This document shows, in pieces, positions 34,929 through 46,177 of a stretch of 64,000 nt of DNA. Both the position numbers and the translations under genes were made by a program. Positions within the stretch are counted from its first letter, which is position 1, and the number at the start of each line of letters is the position of its first letter. The DNA is taken from assembly GCF_030386795.1 (NCBI RefSeq), contig NZ_JANUQM010000004.1, positions 333,530-397,529 on the forward strand, written 5' to 3'. Source of the DNA: Streptomyces sp. S.PNR 29 (GTDB lineage Bacteria > Actinomycetota > Actinomycetes > Streptomycetales > Streptomycetaceae). Under the pieces are notes generated by a model that was not told the origin of the DNA, searched no databases, and saw only the letters and a list, made by a program, of their open reading frames with translations.

Positions 34929-36695
34929 GTGGCAGCACCTAAAAAGGGCCGGAACGCGAGCGCCCAGAGTAGGCCGGGGCGCTCGCTGGCCCTGATTCTG
35001 ATCGCCATCGTGGCGCTCACCGGCGGCATGTTCGCCTCGGGACACACCACTCCGCGTCTCGGCATCGACCTGGCCGGTGGCACGAGCATCACGCTCCGGG
35101 CGGTCCCGGAGGCCGGCCAGGAAGGCGCGATCAACAAGACCAACATGGACACCGCGGTCGACATCATGAACCGCCGTGTCAACGGTCTCGGTGTCACCGA
35201 AGCCGAAGTTCAGACCCAGGGCAACAGCAACATCATCGTCAACATTCCCAAGGGTACGAACTCCAAGGAAGCCCAGAAGCAGGTCGGCACGACGGCCAAG
35301 CTCTACTTCCGCCCGGTGATCGCCACCGAGGTCTCCGGCGGTGCCGCGGCCAGCCCGTCGCCGAGCGCGTCCAGCAGCGCCTCCGACAAGGCCACGGACA
35401 AGGAAAAGGCCACGGACAAGGCGAGCTCCTCCCCGTCCGCCACCTCGACCCCGTCGGCGAGCTCCACCACTCAGGGCCGCCCTGTCACCGACGGTCTGAA
35501 GGCCGACGCCTCCCCGTCCGCGAGCAGCTCCGCCAGCGCCTCCCCGTCCGCGAGCGGCGGCGCCTCCGGCGACGACAGCAAGCTCCAGGCGGCGTACGCG
35601 GCGCTCGACTGCACGGACAAGAAGGCCCGGGCCAAGGCCGGTGACGGAGCCAAGCCCAGCGACTCCACCGTGGCCTGCGGCCAGAACTCGCAGGGCCAGT
35701 GGCAGAAGTACATCCTCGGCCCCGCCGAGGTCGACGGCACGGACGTCGACAAGGCCCAGGCCGTCTTCAACACGCAGACCGGCGCCGGCTGGACCGTCAC
35801 GATGGACTTCACGAACGCCGGGTCCAAGAAGTTCGCGAACATCACCGGCAAGCTGGCGCAGAACCAGTCCCCGCAGAACCAGTTCGCCATCGTCCTGGAC
35901 GGTGAGGTCGTCTCCGACCCGTACGTCCGTCAGGCGCTGACCGGCGGCAACGCCGAGATCTCCGGCAACTTCACCCAGGAGTCGGCCCAGAGCCTCGCCA
36001 ACATGCTCTCGTACGGCGCCCTGCCGCTGACCTTCAAGGAGGACAGCGTCACCACGGTGACCGCCGCGCTCGGCGGCGAGCAGCTGAAGGCCGGTCTGAT
36101 CGCCGGCGCGATCGGCCTCGCCCTGGTCGTCATCTACCTGGTGGTCTACTACCGCGGCCTGTCGCTCATCGCCGTGGCCTCGCTGCTGGTCTCCGCGGCC
36201 CTCACGTACGTGATCATGGCGCTGCTCGGCCCGACCATCGGCTTCGCGCTGAACCTGCCCGCCGTGTGCGGCGCCATCGTCGCGATCGGCATCACAGCGG
36301 ACTCGTTCATCGTGTACTTCGAACGGGTCCGCGACGAGATCCGCGAGGGCCGCTCGCTGCGCCCCGCCGTCGAACGGGCCTGGCCACGCGCCCGGCGCAC
36401 CATCCTGGTCTCCGACTTCGTGTCCTTCCTCGCCGCAGCGGTGCTCTTCGTCGTCACCGTCGGCAAGGTGCAGGGCTTCGCGTTCACGCTCGGCCTGACC
36501 ACCCTGCTCGACGTGGTGGTGGTGTTCTTCTTCACCAAGCCGCTGCTGACGCTCCTGGCCCGCCGGAAGTTCTTCGCGAACGGCCACAGCTGGTCCGGCC
36601 TCGATCCCAAGCGACTGGGTGCGCAGCCCCCGCTGCGCCGCACCCGCCGTCCCTCCCCGTCCGCCGCTGGCCCTGTCGACCCGAAGGAGGCGTGA
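34929..36695 (+). CDS. secD: Protein translocase subunit SecD
   Basis: A 588-residue six-helix RND-type membrane protein that, with SecF, uses the proton gradient to pull secreted proteins out of the Sec channel. The first helix is at about residues 18-36, and the D1 motif reads GIDLAGGTSI. The extracytoplasmic P1 domain is interrupted at residues 138-216 by a Ser/Ala/Pro/Thr/Lys low-complexity segment of about 80 residues that is not part of the fold. Helices 2-6 lie in the C-terminal 200 residues (from LKAGLIAGAIGLALVVIYL). The GTG at 34929 follows GAGAGGGAG. secF starts four bases after the stop. Confidence 0.96.
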   Translation: MAAPKKGRNASAQSRPGRSLALILIAIVALTGGMFASGHTTPRLGIDLAGGTSITLRAVPEAGQEGAINKTNMDTAVDIMNRRVNGLGVTEAEVQTQGNSNIIVNIPKGTNSKEAQKQVGTTAKLYFRPVIATEVSGGAAASPSPSASSSASDKATDKEKATDKASSSPSATSTPSASSTTQGRPVTDGLKADASPSASSSASASPSASGGASGDDSKLQAAYAALDCTDKKARAKAGDGAKPSDSTVACGQNSQGQWQKYILGPAEVDGTDVDKAQAVFNTQTGAGWTVTMDFTNAGSKKFANITGKLAQNQSPQNQFAIVLDGEVVSDPYVRQALTGGNAEISGNFTQESAQSLANMLSYGALPLTFKEDSVTTVTAALGGEQLKAGLIAGAIGLALVVIYLVVYYRGLSLIAVASLLVSAALTYVIMALLGPTIGFALNLPAVCGAIVAIGITADSFIVYFERVRDEIREGRSLRPAVERAWPRARRTILVSDFVSFLAAAVLFVVTVGKVQGFAFTLGLTTLLDVVVVFFFTKPLLTLLARRKFFANGHSWSGLDPKRLGAQPPLRRTRRPSPSAAGPVDPKEA

Positions 36696-36698
36696 GAG

Positions 36699-37817
36699 AT
36701 GTCGAAGCTCGGCAACCTCGGCGCCCGACTGCACCGTGGCGAGGTCGGCTACGACTTCGTCGGCAACCGCAAGATCTGGTACGGCATCTCCATCCTGATC
36801 ACCATCACGGCCATCGTCGGCCTGGCGGTGCGCGGCCTGAACATGGGCATCGAGTTCCAGGGCGGTGCGGTCTTCACCACCCCCAAGAACACGAGCGTGT
36901 CGGTGTCCCAGGCCGAGACGTACGCGGAGGAGGCCTCCGGCCACGACGCGATCGTCCAGAAGCTCGGCGACGGCAGCATGCGCATCCAGATCGCCGGCAT
37001 CGACACCGACAAGTCCAACCAGATCAAGGACGAGCTGGCCCAGGACCTGAAGCTCGACTCCGAGCAGATCAACGCGGACCTGGTCGGCCCCAGCTGGGGT
37101 GACCAGATCGCCGACAAGGCCTGGCAGGGCCTCGGCATCTTCCTGGTCCTCGTGGTGATCTACCTGGCGATCGCGTTCGAGTGGCGCATGGCGCTCGCCG
37201 CGTTCGTCGCGCTGATCCACGACATCACCATCACCGTCGGTATCTACGCCCTCGTCGGCTTCGAGGTGACGCCCGGTACGGTGATCGGTCTGCTGACGAT
37301 CCTCGGTTACTCGCTCTACGACACGGTCGTCGTCTTCGACAGCCTCAAGGAGCAGACGAGGGACATCACGAAGCAGACCCGCTGGACCTACAGCGACGTC
37401 GCGAACCGCTCGATCAACAGCACCCTGGTCCGCTCGATCAACACCACCGTGGTGGCGCTGCTGCCGGTGGCGGGCCTGCTGTTCATCGGTGGCGGTGTCC
37501 TCGGCGCCGGCATGCTCAACGACATCTCGCTGTCGCTGTTCGTCGGCCTCGCGGCCGGTGCGTACTCCTCGATCTTCATCGCCACGCCGCTCGTCGCCGA
37601 CCTCAAGGAGCGCGAGCCGCAGATGAAGGCCCTCAAGAAGCGCGTGCTGGCCAAGCGTGCCCAGGCCGCCGCGAAGGGCGAGTCCCCCGAGGCCCCGGTC
37701 ACCGACGAGGCGCACGCGGACGAGCCCGAGGACGCCGCCCCCGCGGTCGTCGGCCCCCGCAACCAGCCCGCGTCCCGCAACCGGGGCCGTGGCCGACCCT
37801 CGGGGAAGCGCCGATGA
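36699..37817 (+). CDS. secF: Protein translocase subunit SecF
   Basis: A 372-residue partner of SecD with six membrane helices. The D2-like segment is GIEFQGGAVF, and the conserved helix-4 and helix-5 region (YSLYDTVVVFDSLKE) is intact. The C-terminal 60 residues are a charged cytosolic tail ending in Arg/Gly. The ATG follows an AGGAGG site and lies four bases after secD. Its stop overlaps the apt start. Confidence 0.96.
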   Translation: MSKLGNLGARLHRGEVGYDFVGNRKIWYGISILITITAIVGLAVRGLNMGIEFQGGAVFTTPKNTSVSVSQAETYAEEASGHDAIVQKLGDGSMRIQIAGIDTDKSNQIKDELAQDLKLDSEQINADLVGPSWGDQIADKAWQGLGIFLVLVVIYLAIAFEWRMALAAFVALIHDITITVGIYALVGFEVTPGTVIGLLTILGYSLYDTVVVFDSLKEQTRDITKQTRWTYSDVANRSINSTLVRSINTTVVALLPVAGLLFIGGGVLGAGMLNDISLSLFVGLAAGAYSSIFIATPLVADLKEREPQMKALKKRVLAKRAQAAAKGESPEAPVTDEAHADEPEDAAPAVVGPRNQPASRNRGRGRPSGKRR

Positions 37818-38353
37818 CCGACGTCAAGGAGCTGCTCCTCAGCCGTATCCGCGACGTGGCCGACTACCCGGAGCCGGGCGTGATGTTCAAGGACATCACC
37901 CCGCTCCTGGCGGACCCGGCGGCGTTCACCGCGCTCACCGACGCGCTGGCCGAGACCGCCGAGCGCACCGGCGCCACCAAGGTCATCGGCCTGGAGGCCC
38001 GCGGCTTCATCCTCGGCGCGCCGGTCGCCGTACGGGCCGGCCTCGGCTTCATCCCCGTGCGCAAGGCGGGCAAGCTCCCCGGAGCCACCCTCAGCCAGGC
38101 GTACGACCTGGAGTACGGCTCGGCAGAGATCGAGGTGCACGCCGAGGACCTCAGCGGTGAGGACCGGATCCTGGTGATCGACGACGTCCTCGCCACCGGC
38201 GGCACCGCGGAGGCCTCGATCCAGCTCATCCGCCGGGCTGGCGCCGAGGTCGCGGGTCTCGCCGTCCTGATGGAGCTCGGCTTCCTCGGCGGCCGGGCCC
38301 GCCTGGAACCGGCCCTCGGCGGCGCTCCGCTGGAGGCACTGCTCACGGTCTGA
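37814..38353 (+). CDS. apt: Adenine phosphoribosyltransferase
   Basis: A 179-residue type I PRTase that salvages adenine to AMP using PRPP. The PRPP-binding motif is ILVIDDVLATGGTA (about residues 118-131) and the adenine-side loop is in EARGFILGAPVA. The ATG overlaps the secF stop. The order secDF-apt-relA is conserved in actinobacteria, but the terminator at 38370 separates apt from relA here. Confidence 0.97.
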   Translation: MTDVKELLLSRIRDVADYPEPGVMFKDITPLLADPAAFTALTDALAETAERTGATKVIGLEARGFILGAPVAVRAGLGFIPVRKAGKLPGATLSQAYDLEYGSAEIEVHAEDLSGEDRILVIDDVLATGGTAEASIQLIRRAGAEVAGLAVLMELGFLGGRARLEPALGGAPLEALLTV

Positions 38354-38369
38354 GGACCTTCGTAGACGT

Positions 38370-38406
38370 AAGGGGCGGGCCCGGAGGAATCCGGCGCCCG
38401 CCCCTT
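38370..38406 (+). terminator. Two-tier hairpin terminator after apt
   Basis: An 11-bp outer stem (38370-38380 with 38396-38406) encloses an inner CCGGA-GGAA-TCCGG hairpin. It starts 17 bases after the apt stop. Confidence 0.85.
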
Positions 38407-38444
38407 GCGTTTCTCCGGTAGACGGCCCTCACATCGGCCTGAAG

Positions 38445-38467
38445 GCGATCCTGGGGCCCAGGATCGC
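38445..38467 (+). promoter_or_regulatory. 23-bp perfect palindrome before relA
   Basis: GCGATCCTGGG (38445-38455) and CCCAGGATCGC (38457-38467) are perfect inverse copies around a single G at 38456. A TACCAT -10-like hexamer follows directly (38468-38473), 51 bases before the relA TTG. The palindrome therefore covers the -35/spacer region and is a strong candidate operator, or a leader hairpin if transcription starts upstream. Confidence 0.6.
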
Positions 38468-38524
38468 TACCATGGGGTTTCCGGAGCCTGACCGGGGGAC
38501 CCGGATCGCGCACGAGGAGCCCTC

Positions 38525-41062
<2,538 letters not shown>

Positions 41063-41082
41063 GCCGGCCGCGAGGCCGTACA

Positions 41083-41135
41083 CACACGAACGAGGGGCTT
41101 CCGTACGGCGAGTACGGAAGCCCCTCGTTCGTGTG
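41083..41135. terminator. Bidirectional terminator, 24-bp perfect stem
   Basis: Positions 41083-41106 and 41112-41135 form a perfect 24-bp stem with a GGCGA loop, 20 bases after relA and four bases before the convergent DUF349 stop. It serves both genes. Confidence 0.92.
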
Positions 41136-41139
41136 CCGG

Positions 41140-42369
41140 TCAGCCGCCGAACTCCTGCAGCCCCTTCAGAGCCTGGTCCAGCAGCGCCTGGCGGCCCTCC
41201 AGCTCCTTTTCGAGCTTGTCGGCCTTGGCGTTGTTGCCCTGGGCGCGGGCCTGCTCGATCTGGGCCCTCAGCTTGTCCACGGCGGCCTGGAGCTGACCGG
41301 TCAGACCCTCGGCACGCGCGCGTGCCTCCGGGTTCGTCCGGCGCCACTCGGCCTCCTCGGCCTCCTGCAGGGCCCGCTCGACCGAGTGCATCCGGCCCTC
41401 GACCTTCGGCCGCGCGTCGCGCGGCACATGGCCGATGGCCTCCCAGCGCTCGTTGATCGAACGGAACGCGGCACGGGCGGCCTTCAGATCCGTGATCGGC
41501 AGCAGCTTCTCGGCCTCCTCGGCCAGCTCCTCCTTGAGCTTCAGGTTCTCCGCCTGCTCGGCGTCCCGCTCGGCGAAGACCGAGCTGCGGGCGGCGAAGA
41601 AGACGTCCTGGGCGCCGCGGAAGCGGTTCCACAGGTCGTCCTCGTGCTCCCGCTGGGCGCGACCGGCGGCCTTCCACTCGGCCATCAGCTCGCGGTACCG
41701 CGCGGCCGTCGGCCCCCAGTCCGTCGAGTCCGACAGCGCCTCGGCCTCGGCGACCAGCCGTTCCTTGGTCTTGCGGGCCTCCTCGCGCTGCGCGTCCAGA
41801 TGCGCGAAGTGCTGCTTGCGCCGCTTGGAGAACGCCGACCGTGCGTGCGAGAAACGGTGCCACAGCTCGTCGTCGGACTTGCGGTCCAGGCGCGGCAGGC
41901 CCTTCCAGGTGTCCACCAGGGCCCGCAGCCGCTCACCGGCCGCCCGCCACTGGTCGGACTGCGCCAGCTCCTCCGCCTCGACGACCAGCGCCTCCTTGGC
42001 CCTGCGCGCCTCGTCGGACTGCCTCGCCCGCTGCGCCCTGCGCTCCTCACGGCGCTTCTCCACCAGCTCCACGAGCTTGTCCAGCCGGGCCCTGAGGGCC
42101 TCCAGGTCGCCTACCGCGTGATGTGCGTCGACCTGCTCCCGGAGGTGGTCGATGGCGGTCTGGGCGTCCTTGGCCGACAGGTCGGTGGTCTTCACCCGCT
42201 TCTCGAGGAGGCCGATCTCGACAACCAGGCCCTCGTACTTGCGCTCGAAGTAGGCCAGCGCCTCCTCGGGGGAGCCGGCCTGCCAGGAACCGACGACCTT
42301 CTCGCCGTCGGCCGTACGCACGTACACGGTCCCCGTCTCGTCGACGCGGCCCCACGGGTCGCTGCTCAC
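41140..42369 (-). CDS. DUF349 coiled-coil protein
   Basis: A 409-residue protein made of repeated DUF349 units, each about 75 residues with WK...FR...F-R-R pattern (for example PTAARYRELMAEWKAAGRAQREHEDDLWNRFRGAQDVFFAAR). A small N-terminal beta segment (GRVDETGTVYVRTADGEKVV) comes first. The helical repeats are linked by coiled coils (ELVEKRREERRAQRARQSDE). The family is widespread next to relA in actinobacteria; its function is unknown, though links to stress and RNA handling have been proposed. It is convergent with relA. Confidence 0.93.
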   Translation of the reverse strand: MSSDPWGRVDETGTVYVRTADGEKVVGSWQAGSPEEALAYFERKYEGLVVEIGLLEKRVKTTDLSAKDAQTAIDHLREQVDAHHAVGDLEALRARLDKLVELVEKRREERRAQRARQSDEARRAKEALVVEAEELAQSDQWRAAGERLRALVDTWKGLPRLDRKSDDELWHRFSHARSAFSKRRKQHFAHLDAQREEARKTKERLVAEAEALSDSTDWGPTAARYRELMAEWKAAGRAQREHEDDLWNRFRGAQDVFFAARSSVFAERDAEQAENLKLKEELAEEAEKLLPITDLKAARAAFRSINERWEAIGHVPRDARPKVEGRMHSVERALQEAEEAEWRRTNPEARARAEGLTGQLQAAVDKLRAQIEQARAQGNNAKADKLEKELEGRQALLDQALKGLQEFGG

Positions 42370-42504
42370 AGCGCCTCCTCCACATGATGCCTGCGGAGGG
42401 CTTCAGAACCCCCGGGCATCGTCCACAGTTTCGTCACGGCCAACATAGGCGACCGGCGGGTGGCCTGTCCGCATCCCGCGCGACCGAAATTTCGCAGTTG
42501 GCGG

Positions 42505-43323
42505 TCAGGATTTGGTGACCGTCGCCTTGTTGATCACGACCGTCGCGTTCGGGGCCCCGTCACCGGCGCCCGTGCTCTCGCCCGCCGCGGCGATCTTCTT
42601 GAGCACCTTCATGCCCGCCTCGGAGACGGTACCGAACGGCGTGTAGCTGGGCGGAAGCTGACTGTCCTGGTACACCAGGAAGAACTGGCTGCCACCGCTG
42701 TGCTTCTGCCCGGTGTTCGCCATCGCCACGGTGCCCGCCGGGTAGACATTGCCCTTCAGGCTTTTGTCCTTCAGATTCTCGTCGGGGATCGTGTACCCCG
42801 GACCACCGCTGCCGCTGCCCGTCGGGTCACCGCACTGCAGCACATAGATGCCGTTGGTGGTGAGCCGGTGGCACTTGGTGTGGTCGAAGTAGCCCTTCCC
42901 GGCGAGGAAGTCGAAGGAGTTGACGGTGTGCGGCGCCGCCGACGCCTTCATGTCGATGTCTATCTCGCCGCAGGTCGTCGCCAGCTTCATGGTGTACTTC
43001 GCCGACTTGTCGATGGTCATCGCCGGCTCCTTCTTCCAGTTCTCCGACGTGACCTTGCCCGCGGCGGGCTTCTCGCACGGGTCCGCGGGCTTGCTCGGCG
43101 AGGCGCTCGGGGTGACCTCGGCGCCCGCGTTGGCCTTGCCGCCGTCGTCCTTGAGGACCCCGGTCGTGTACAGCGCCAGGCTGCCCACCAGGACCACGCC
43201 GAGCACCGACGCGATCACCGCGTTGCGCATCCGCGCCTTGCGCCGGGCGGCGGTGCGCCGCTGCTGCTGCCGCAAGAACTTCTCCCGGGCGAGCTGACGC
43301 CGCCGCTGTTCCTGGCTGACCAC
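42505..43323 (-). CDS. Membrane-anchored cyclophilin-type peptidyl-prolyl isomerase
   Basis: The 272-residue protein has a basic cytosolic N-terminus (residues 1-33), one membrane helix (AVIASVLGVVLVGSLALYT), a Pro/Ser/Lys linker and an extracellular cyclophilin domain (about 105-272). The core reads YFDHTKCHRLTTNG, LQCGDPTGSGSGGPGYTIPDE, VAMANTGQKHSGGSQFFLVY. The usual FHR pair is changed to CHR and QGGD to QCGD, which is common in the actinobacterial branch. It should help folding of exported proteins at proline bonds. The GTG at 43323 has GAGGAG upstream. It is divergent from the metallo-hydrolase gene. Confidence 0.93.
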   Translation of the reverse strand: MVSQEQRRRQLAREKFLRQQQRRTAARRKARMRNAVIASVLGVVLVGSLALYTTGVLKDDGGKANAGAEVTPSASPSKPADPCEKPAAGKVTSENWKKEPAMTIDKSAKYTMKLATTCGEIDIDMKASAAPHTVNSFDFLAGKGYFDHTKCHRLTTNGIYVLQCGDPTGSGSGGPGYTIPDENLKDKSLKGNVYPAGTVAMANTGQKHSGGSQFFLVYQDSQLPPSYTPFGTVSEAGMKVLKKIAAAGESTGAGDGAPNATVVINKATVTKS

Positions 43324-43500
43324 CGGGTTTTCTCCTCATGCGTCTCGTATGCCGACCGGTACGCGTGCGTCCTTGAGCCGACCGCATGCGTGTGCCCCGT
43401 ACCGTATATGGGTTCGCTGAGGAATCGGCAGCGCCGGTAGGCTCTGACCCCAGGCGCAGTCGCCGAGAAGCCGCCCGTATCGACACAACGAAGGACGATC

Positions 43501-44211
43501 GTGCTCATTGCCGGGTTCCCCGCCGGGGCCTGGGGGACGAACTGCTACCTCGTCGCCCCCGCCGCCGGTGAGGAGTGCGTGATCATCGACCCCGGCCATC
43601 AGGCCGCCCAGGGCGTCGAGGAGGCGGTCAGAAAGCACCGGCTCAAGCCCGTCGCCGTCGTCCTCACCCACGGACACATCGACCACGTGGCCTCGGTCGT
43701 CCCGGTGTGCGGCGCGCACGACGTACCGGCCTGGATCCACCCCGACGACCGGTACATGATGAGCGACCCGGAGAAGGCGCTCGGCCGATCCATCGGGATG
43801 CCGCTCATGGGCGAGCTGACCGTCGGGGAGCCGGACGACGTCAAGGAGCTGGCCGACGGCGCGAAGCTGGAGCTGGCGGGCCTGGAGCTGACGGTCGCGC
43901 ACGCGCCGGGCCATACCAAGGGGTCGGTGACCTTCGGCATGCCCGAGGCGGCGGACATCCCGCCGGTTCTGTTCTCGGGTGACCTGCTGTTCGCCGGCTC
44001 CATCGGACGCACCGACCTGCCGGGCGGTGACATGGCCGAGATGCTCGACTCGCTGGGCCGCGTGTGCCTGCCGCTCGACGACTCGACCGTGGTGCTGTCC
44101 GGCCACGGCCCCCAGACGACCATCGGCCGGGAGCGCGCCACCAACCCCTATCTGCGGCAGGTGGCGGCCGGCCTCGGGAGCACGGACGCCGCTCCCCGAC
44201 GAGGAATGTGA
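43501..44211 (+). CDS. Metallo-beta-lactamase-fold hydrolase (glyoxalase II-like)
   Basis: A 236-residue MBL-fold enzyme. The metal ligands THGHIDH give H57, H59, D61 and H62; a further histidine is in APGHTKGS, and the bridging aspartate is in LFSGDLLF. The domain resembles hydroxyacylglutathione hydrolase, but the substrate in an organism that uses mycothiol is unknown. The GTG at 43501 is the start of a two-gene unit with hisS, which begins 13 bases after the stop. This pairing is conserved in actinobacteria. Confidence 0.93.
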   Translation: MLIAGFPAGAWGTNCYLVAPAAGEECVIIDPGHQAAQGVEEAVRKHRLKPVAVVLTHGHIDHVASVVPVCGAHDVPAWIHPDDRYMMSDPEKALGRSIGMPLMGELTVGEPDDVKELADGAKLELAGLELTVAHAPGHTKGSVTFGMPEAADIPPVLFSGDLLFAGSIGRTDLPGGDMAEMLDSLGRVCLPLDDSTVVLSGHGPQTTIGRERATNPYLRQVAAGLGSTDAAPRRGM

Positions 44212-44224
44212 CGAGAGACCTTCC

Positions 44225-45487
44225 GTGAGCACCTTCAAGGCCCCCAAGGGCACGTACGACCTGATCCCGCCGGACTCCGCCACATACCTGGCGGTCCGTG
44301 AGGCGATCGCCGCGCCGCTGCGCAACTCCGGCTACGGCTACATCGAGACACCCGGCTTCGAGAGTGTGGAACTCTTCGCGCGCGGTGTCGGTGAGTCCAC
44401 CGACATCGTCACGAAGGAGATGTACGCCTTCGAGACCAAGGGCGGCGACAAGCTCGCCCTGCGCCCCGAGGGCACGGCCTCGGTCCTGCGCGCCGCCCTG
44501 GAGGCCAACCTGCACAAGGCGGGCAACCTCCCGGTCAAGCTCTGGTACTCCGGCTCGTACTACCGCTACGAGCGCCCCCAGAAGGGCCGCTACCGCCACT
44601 TCTCGCAGGTCGGCGCCGAGGCGATCGGCGCGGAGGACCCGGCGCTGGACGCCGAGCTGATCATCCTGGCCGACCAGGCGTACCGTTCGCTGGGGCTGCG
44701 TGACTTCCGGATCCTGCTGAACAGCCTCGGCGACAAGGAGTGCCGCCCGGTCTACCGGGCGGCGCTGCAGGAATTCCTGCGGGGCCTGGACCTGGACGAG
44801 GACACGCTCCGCCGCGCGGAGATCAACCCGCTCCGCGTCCTCGACGACAAGCGCGAGTCGGTGCAGAAGCAGCTGGCGGGCGCGCCGCTGCTGCGCGACT
44901 ACCTCTGCGACGCCTGCAAGGCGTACCACGAGGAGGTCCGTGAGCTGATCACCGCGGCGGGGGTCGCCTTCGAGGACGACCCCAAGCTGGTGCGCGGCCT
45001 GGACTACTACACCCGTACGACGTTCGAGTTCGTCCACGACGGTCTGGGCTCCCAGTCCGCGGTGGGCGGCGGGGGCCGCTACGACGGTCTGTCGGAGATG
45101 ATCGGCGGCCCCGCACTCCCGTCGGTGGGCTGGGCCCTGGGCGTCGACCGCACGGTCCTGGCCCTGGAAGCGGAGGGCGTCAGGCTCGAACTCCCGGCGA
45201 CGACCAGCGTGTTCGCGGTACCGCTCGGCGAGGAGGCCCGCCGTGTCCTGTTCGCCAAGGTCACCGAACTGCGCAAGGTCGGCATCGCCGCCGACTTCTC
45301 CTACGGCGGCAAGGGCCTCAAGGGCGCCATGAAGAACGCCAACCGCAGTGGCGCCCGCTACACGATCGTGGCGGGGGAGAGGGACCTCGCCGAGGGCGTC
45401 GTCCAGCTGAAGGACATGGAGAGCGGCGAACAGACGGCCGTCGGCGTCAACGAGATCGTGGCAGAACTGGAGGCCCGGCTCGGCTGA
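44225..45487 (+). CDS. hisS: Histidyl-tRNA synthetase
   Basis: A 420-residue class II synthetase that charges tRNA-His. Motif 1 covers [12 protein letters not shown], motif 2 covers [16 protein letters not shown], the histidine-binding signature is [14 protein letters not shown], and the C-terminal anticodon-binding domain starts near residue 330. The GTG at 44225 gives the usual N-terminus ([16 protein letters not shown]). It is convergent with the response-regulator gene 66 bases away. Confidence 0.97.
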   Translation: MSTFKAPKGTYDLIPPDSATYLAVREAIAAPLRNSGYGYIETPGFESVELFARGVGESTDIVTKEMYAFETKGGDKLALRPEGTASVLRAALEANLHKAGNLPVKLWYSGSYYRYERPQKGRYRHFSQVGAEAIGAEDPALDAELIILADQAYRSLGLRDFRILLNSLGDKECRPVYRAALQEFLRGLDLDEDTLRRAEINPLRVLDDKRESVQKQLAGAPLLRDYLCDACKAYHEEVRELITAAGVAFEDDPKLVRGLDYYTRTTFEFVHDGLGSQSAVGGGGRYDGLSEMIGGPALPSVGWALGVDRTVLALEAEGVRLELPATTSVFAVPLGEEARRVLFAKVTELRKVGIAADFSYGGKGLKGAMKNANRSGARYTIVAGERDLAEGVVQLKDMESGEQTAVGVNEIVAELEARLG

Positions 45488-45494
45488 GCCCGGT

Positions 45495-45523
45495 GGGGCG
45501 GCGGGAGCGGCTTTCCCCGCCCC
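45495..45523. terminator. Weak hairpin between convergent hisS and response regulator
   Basis: GGGGCGG (45495-45501) pairs with CCGCCCC (45517-45523) in the 66-base gap between the two stop codons. The stem is only seven base pairs and there is no T tract. Confidence 0.45.
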
Positions 45524-45553
45524 CGCCGTCCCTCCCTCCGGACACGTCGACCC

Positions 45554-46177
45554 TCAGTCCAGCAGCCCGAAGCGCATCGCGCTCGTCACCGCAGCTGTCC
45601 GGTCGTCCACCCCCAACTTGCCGAACACCCGCAGCAGATACGTCTTCACCGTCGACTCCCCGATGAACAGCCGGCGCCCGATCTCCGCGTTCGTACAGCC
45701 CTCCGCCACCAGCCGCAGCACCGCCGTCTCCCGCTCCGACAACCGCGGCCGCTCCGGCTTCGTCCGCAACTGGTCCACCAGCCGCGCCGCCACCGATGGC
45801 GCCAGCACCGTCTCGCCCCGCGCAGCGGCCCGTACGGCCTCCGCCAGCTCCGCGCGCGGCAGGTCCTTCAGCAGGTACCCCGCCGCCCCGGCCTCCACGG
45901 CCCGCAGGATGTCCCGGTCCGTCTCGTACGTCGTCAGGACGATCACCCGGCACGCCAGCCCGGCCTCCGTCATCCGCACGATGGAGTCCACGCCCCCACC
46001 GCCCGGCATCCGCAGGTCCATCAGCACGATGTCGGGCGCCAGTTCGGCGGCCAGTGCCTCCGCCTGCGGGCCGCTGGACGCGTCGGCGACCACCTCCAGA
46101 TCCGGCTCGGCGCTCAGCATCGCCCGCAGCCCCTCCCGTACGACGGGATGGTCGTCGGCCAGGATGATCCGGATCAT
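45554..46177 (-). CDS. NarL/FixJ-family response regulator
   Basis: A 207-residue regulator. The receiver domain carries DD (residues 8-9), the phosphoacceptor Asp54 in VLMDLRMPG, and the conserved lysine in LLKDLP. The C-terminal LuxR-type helix-turn-helix reads LSERETAVLRLVAEGCTN then IGESTVKTYL. It overlaps its partner kinase by four bases (ATGA) and is the last gene of the exporter operon. It should bind DNA upstream of the operon, where two palindromes are seen at 49099 and 49134. Confidence 0.95.
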   Translation of the reverse strand: MIRIILADDHPVVREGLRAMLSAEPDLEVVADASSGPQAEALAAELAPDIVLMDLRMPGGGGVDSIVRMTEAGLACRVIVLTTYETDRDILRAVEAGAAGYLLKDLPRAELAEAVRAAARGETVLAPSVAARLVDQLRTKPERPRLSERETAVLRLVAEGCTNAEIGRRLFIGESTVKTYLLRVFGKLGVDDRTAAVTSAMRFGLLD

